Shown: positions 61,948-64,000 of the stretch, piece by piece
How positions within the stretch are numbered: position 1 is the first letter of the stretch
Layout of the letters: each line of letters starts with the position of its first letter
Assembly (NCBI RefSeq): GCF_001624695.1
Contig: NZ_JSEP01000009.1
Location: 151,988 to 215,987 of the forward strand
Reading direction: 5' to 3'
DNA from: Labrenzia sp. OB1
GTDB lineage: Bacteria; Pseudomonadota; Alphaproteobacteria; Rhizobiales; Stappiaceae
Length of the DNA stretch: 64,000 bases
Notes under the pieces: model-generated
What the model was told of the DNA's origin: nothing
The model's input: the letters and a program-made list of their open reading frames with translations, nothing else
Databases searched by the model: none
Position numbers and translations under genes: made by a program

Positions 61948-63147
61948 TCAGTCGCCCATTTCGTCAATTGTCCAGCTGAGTGGCCAGCCCTCCGGCGGTC
62001 CGGTGACCCCGTCGCAGGCGGATTTCTCCAGATATTCGATGAGGATGTATTCGCCGGATTCGGCTTCCGTCTCGTGGCGCTCGAAGGTGCCGCAGTCATA
62101 ACCGGGGCCGTAATAAGTGGTGCCGGTGACCTGTCCGGTGGACGGGTCGTAGAAGAGATTGTTGACCAGCGCGTGATTGGGCTGGTTGAAGCCGGGCGGC
62201 GTTTCGAATTCCCGCCACTCGTCGAGCGAGGGGTTGAAGGGAATGTGGGTGGCCAGGAAATAGGGCACGTTGACATCCGCCATCTGGCAGGGAACGGCCC
62301 AGGTCTCCACATCGCCTTCAGCGAAATATTGCGCGCCAAAGGCGGGGACCGTTTCGTCGAGATGACAGTCGAGCGTGCGTATGCCCATCATCTGTATTTC
62401 ATCCGGGATCTCGGACACCGCATAAACGAGACCCTGGGCGCCGCGATCGATGCCGCTATTGTTCCTCTCCTGAGACGGCATCACAGGCGGTGGCAGATCC
62501 GTTTGCGGTGCCTGTGGTGCCGGGGCTGCGGATGCGGAAGAGGATTTCGGGGCCTCCGGCTGCGCGGCCGGGGCCGCGGCGATGTCCGCGTCCGTATCGG
62601 AGGGGAGCCCACCCCAGGCGACGATTGCATCCGTCCTGCCGATGCGCCCCTGCTCCTCGTCGATCCGCAGCAGCGCATGGGTGAGGCCGGTGAGCGGCAC
62701 GCGGTAGGTGAGCGTTTCCGCCGGGCCGCCATACTGGATCTGGATAACGGCGTTCATGCCAAGGCGGAGATTTTCCATCAGATCCCGGTCGGCGTCCCCG
62801 CCGAAGGTCATCTCGTTGCCGGTATAGATCTTCTCCGCCAGGCCGAAGAAGCCGTAATTCTCCTCTTCGCCCTCCACCTCGATCCGGGCGCGCATGCCGA
62901 CCTCAAGCGTTGTCGCCGGCCGCAACGTGACGAAAACCTGCGACTCCGGTTTGGCACCGCGCTCCACCTTCAGCCTGAAGGCTTCGCCGTTGGACCCTGT
63001 GCCCCGGGTTTCGGCGATACAGTAGGTCTTGTCGTTGCAGCGCACTGACCAGTCGCCGTATGTGGTTTCAGTCAGCTCCGCCGAAGCGGTGCCTGTGAAA
63101 AGAACCGTGAACAAGGCCACAAAAAGAACTGAAAAACCAAGTCTCAT
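61948..63147 (-). CDS. IalB/DUF1176-like secreted protein with Pro/Ala-rich linker
   Basis: A 399-residue protein with a signal peptide (MRLGFSVLFVALFTVLFTGTASA). The N-terminal domain starts YGDWSVRCNDKTYCIAE, an invasion-associated-locus-B-like opening. The central part has HALLRIDEEQGRIGRTDAIV, as in DUF1176. After an Ala/Pro/Ser linker of about 40 residues, the C-terminal domain has NNLFYDPSTGQVTGTTYYGPGYDCG. It is a distant relative of the DUF1176 protein at 53682. ATG 63147 follows no strong binding site; the larger ORF is non-homologous. Function unknown, possibly envelope-associated. Confidence 0.75.
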   Translation of the reverse strand: MRLGFSVLFVALFTVLFTGTASAELTETTYGDWSVRCNDKTYCIAETRGTGSNGEAFRLKVERGAKPESQVFVTLRPATTLEVGMRARIEVEGEEENYGFFGLAEKIYTGNEMTFGGDADRDLMENLRLGMNAVIQIQYGGPAETLTYRVPLTGLTHALLRIDEEQGRIGRTDAIVAWGGLPSDTDADIAAAPAAQPEAPKSSSASAAPAPQAPQTDLPPPVMPSQERNNSGIDRGAQGLVYAVSEIPDEIQMMGIRTLDCHLDETVPAFGAQYFAEGDVETWAVPCQMADVNVPYFLATHIPFNPSLDEWREFETPPGFNQPNHALVNNLFYDPSTGQVTGTTYYGPGYDCGTFERHETEAESGEYILIEYLEKSACDGVTGPPEGWPLSWTIDEMGD

Positions 63148-63513
63148 GCGCAGATCATCCCCCGAGAACGCCGGAGTACCTCCGGCTTTGCCATTCCCCC
63201 GCACCGCGCGAGTCCCTGTCCGGAGACTTTCACGGCGCATGCAGGGCAACAATGACGCAGGGGCAGAAGATGTCAATCGTGAGAAAAGCCGGTGCGAACG
63301 GCTTCGCAACAGATTGTGCGGCAACACCTGCCGCTGAGCGCGGGGAGACAAAGGGTGCGCCCGGAAAACAACTTCGGCGTCCCGCATTGACAATCCGAAC
63401 AGGGTCGGGCCATGTGGCCGCGCCGTTCCGGCACCCAGGATTTTGCACCGGGCCGGGCAGAAAGCCCGCCGCGGTCATCCGCTTTCAATCCGGTTCAATT
63501 GCAAGAGGTTCCC
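63148..63513. other. Intergenic region with a small hairpin
   Basis: No gene is supported. A perfect seven-pair hairpin (GCCGGAG, loop TAC, CTCCGGC) lies at 63170-63186, just upstream of the IalB-like start, in its leader. The right part contains the ribosome-binding site (AAGAGG) of the small membrane protein. Confidence 0.4.
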
Positions 63514-63687
63514 ATGAGACTGACTGCCCCTTCCTTCATCGTTTTCCTGATTTCCTTTGTGCTTTTCATCATCGCCGTCCTGCCGCTGGCCGGCATCGCC
63601 ATTCCGAGCATCGGCGTCTCGGCACTGTGGCTCCTGATCGCGGCCTATGTGATCCTGGCGGCCGGGGTGCTGTTCAAGGGGATCTGA
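63514..63687 (+). CDS. 57-residue membrane protein of unknown function
   Basis: A very small protein starting MRLTAPSFIVFLISFVLFII and containing two hydrophobic helices (LISFVLFIIAVLPLAGIAI and VSALWLLIAAYVILAAGVLF) with a short Pro-containing turn, ending KGI. AAGAGG lies about 6 nt upstream. Coding is supported by the start, binding site and two clean helices rather than by a known family. It ends just before the IS630-type element. Confidence 0.65.
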   Translation: MRLTAPSFIVFLISFVLFIIAVLPLAGIAIPSIGVSALWLLIAAYVILAAGVLFKGI

Positions 63688-63699
63688 TACCAGCCGCAA

Positions 63700-64000
63700 T
63701 AAATAATACCAAGCGACGAATTTGACGACTCTTTTGGATTCCCAAAGTTTCGCGAATATGATTCCTGATGGGGAACATGAGGAGTTTGCCATGTCCGCCC
63801 CTATCCGTCTTCGAGATGACTTTGATGCTCCAACCCTTCGTCATCTAGCCCGTGGCTCGGTGAATGCCGATCAAACACGGCGCCTTTTGGCGCTTGCAGT
63901 GATCTATGACGGCGGCTTGCGCAGCGATGCGGGTGCGGTCGGCGGCGTGACGGTCCAGGTGATCCGCGACTGGGTCTTGCGTTTCAATGCAAAAGGCCCC
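63700..64000 (+). mobile_element. IS630-family insertion sequence, left part (continues beyond window)
   Basis: The transposase gene at 63791 and the unusual AT content of the preceding 80 bases show the start of an IS element. The exact left end cannot be fixed: ACCAAGCGACGAATTTGACG (about 63708-63727) is a plausible terminal inverted repeat beside a TA target, but the other end is outside the window. It lies immediately downstream of the 57-residue membrane protein gene. Confidence 0.75.
63791..64000 (+). CDS. IS630-family transposase, N-terminal part
   Basis: The visible 70 codons end at the window edge. The protein starts MSAPIRLRDDFDAPTLRHLARGS, followed by RRLLALAVIYDGGLRSDAGAVGGVTVQVIRDWVLRFNAKGP, a standard IS630-type N-terminal helix-turn-helix pair. 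GAGGAG precedes the ATG. The DDE catalytic domain would lie to the right; frame integrity there cannot be judged. Confidence 0.9.
   Translation, partial: MSAPIRLRDDFDAPTLRHLARGSVNADQTRRLLALAVIYDGGLRSDAGAVGGVTVQVIRDWVLRFNAKGP

Overview
The window is about 64 kb of GC-rich alphaproteobacterial chromosome. Gene content and order are those of the Rhizobiales (Hyphomicrobiales): prs, pgeF, midA and lgt in a row, a ychF-pth-rplY group, a MarR/OmpR/histidine-kinase trio beside ilvE, a pgsA-moaD-moaE group, YbjN next to proC, and DUF1402 and DUF1176 proteins. Two TRAP/ABC uptake loci and several MFS carriers point to a metabolically versatile, probably marine relative such as Roseibium/Labrenzia (Stappiaceae). 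That last step is inference from gene content. I saw no rRNA, tRNA, CRISPR array, prophage or biosynthetic cluster.

Layout. 0-6 kb: a cut-off fumarylacetoacetate-hydrolase-type gene diverges from a GntR regulator that leads a NitT/TauT-type ABC importer with two permeases; an MHS-type MFS carrier converges on it. 5.9-8.6 kb: ychF, pth and rplY (L25/Ctc) on the minus strand. 8.6-11.9 kb: an AT-rich promoter region, then a secreted PDC-type sensor protein followed by a chemoreceptor. 11.9-19.9 kb: prs, a lipoprotein, an M24-family protein, pgeF, midA, lgt, a BMFP/UbiK-like protein, YbjN and proC. 20-25.5 kb: a TetR regulator and csaA embedded in three copies of a 108-bp palindromic repeat, then a PetPR-like regulatory group and ilvE. 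25.5-36 kb: Bcr/CflA carrier, moaE, moaD, pgsA, hlyU, mscL, hisC, tdk, a membrane-anchored EEP nuclease/phosphatase, uvrC and a Na/Ca exchanger. 36-41.7 kb: a porin-like outer-membrane protein and an RND efflux pair.

41.7-49 kb is a catabolic locus. A TRAP transporter (dctP, dctQ, dctM) diverges from gntR, an IlvD/Edd-type sugar-acid dehydratase and an SDR, with a perfect GntR-type palindrome between the arms. The TRAP system would import a sugar acid, the dehydratase and SDR would process it, and the GntR protein would control both arms. 49-57 kb holds GST, secreted RNase T2 with a small secreted partner, rlmJ, a GNAT protein, a cold-shock-domain protein with a long Gly-rich N-terminus, DUF1176, an MBL hydrolase, DUF1402 and a short DUF6665-like protein. 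57-64 kb holds a GPH-type MFS carrier, a chalcone-isomerase-like protein, clpS, a fourth copy of the 108-bp repeat, a long coiled-coil protein with a CtrA-type box upstream, a second DUF1176/IalB-like protein, a 57-residue membrane protein and the left end of an IS630-family element.

Most of the window is ordinary core genome. No complete new multigene system is evident. The observations most worth following are the gap-free 108-bp repeat family, the coiled-coil gene with a CtrA box, the inverted-architecture Gly-rich cold-shock protein, the secreted PDC protein paired with a chemoreceptor, and a strong terminator hairpin placed between the divergent genes mscL and hisC.
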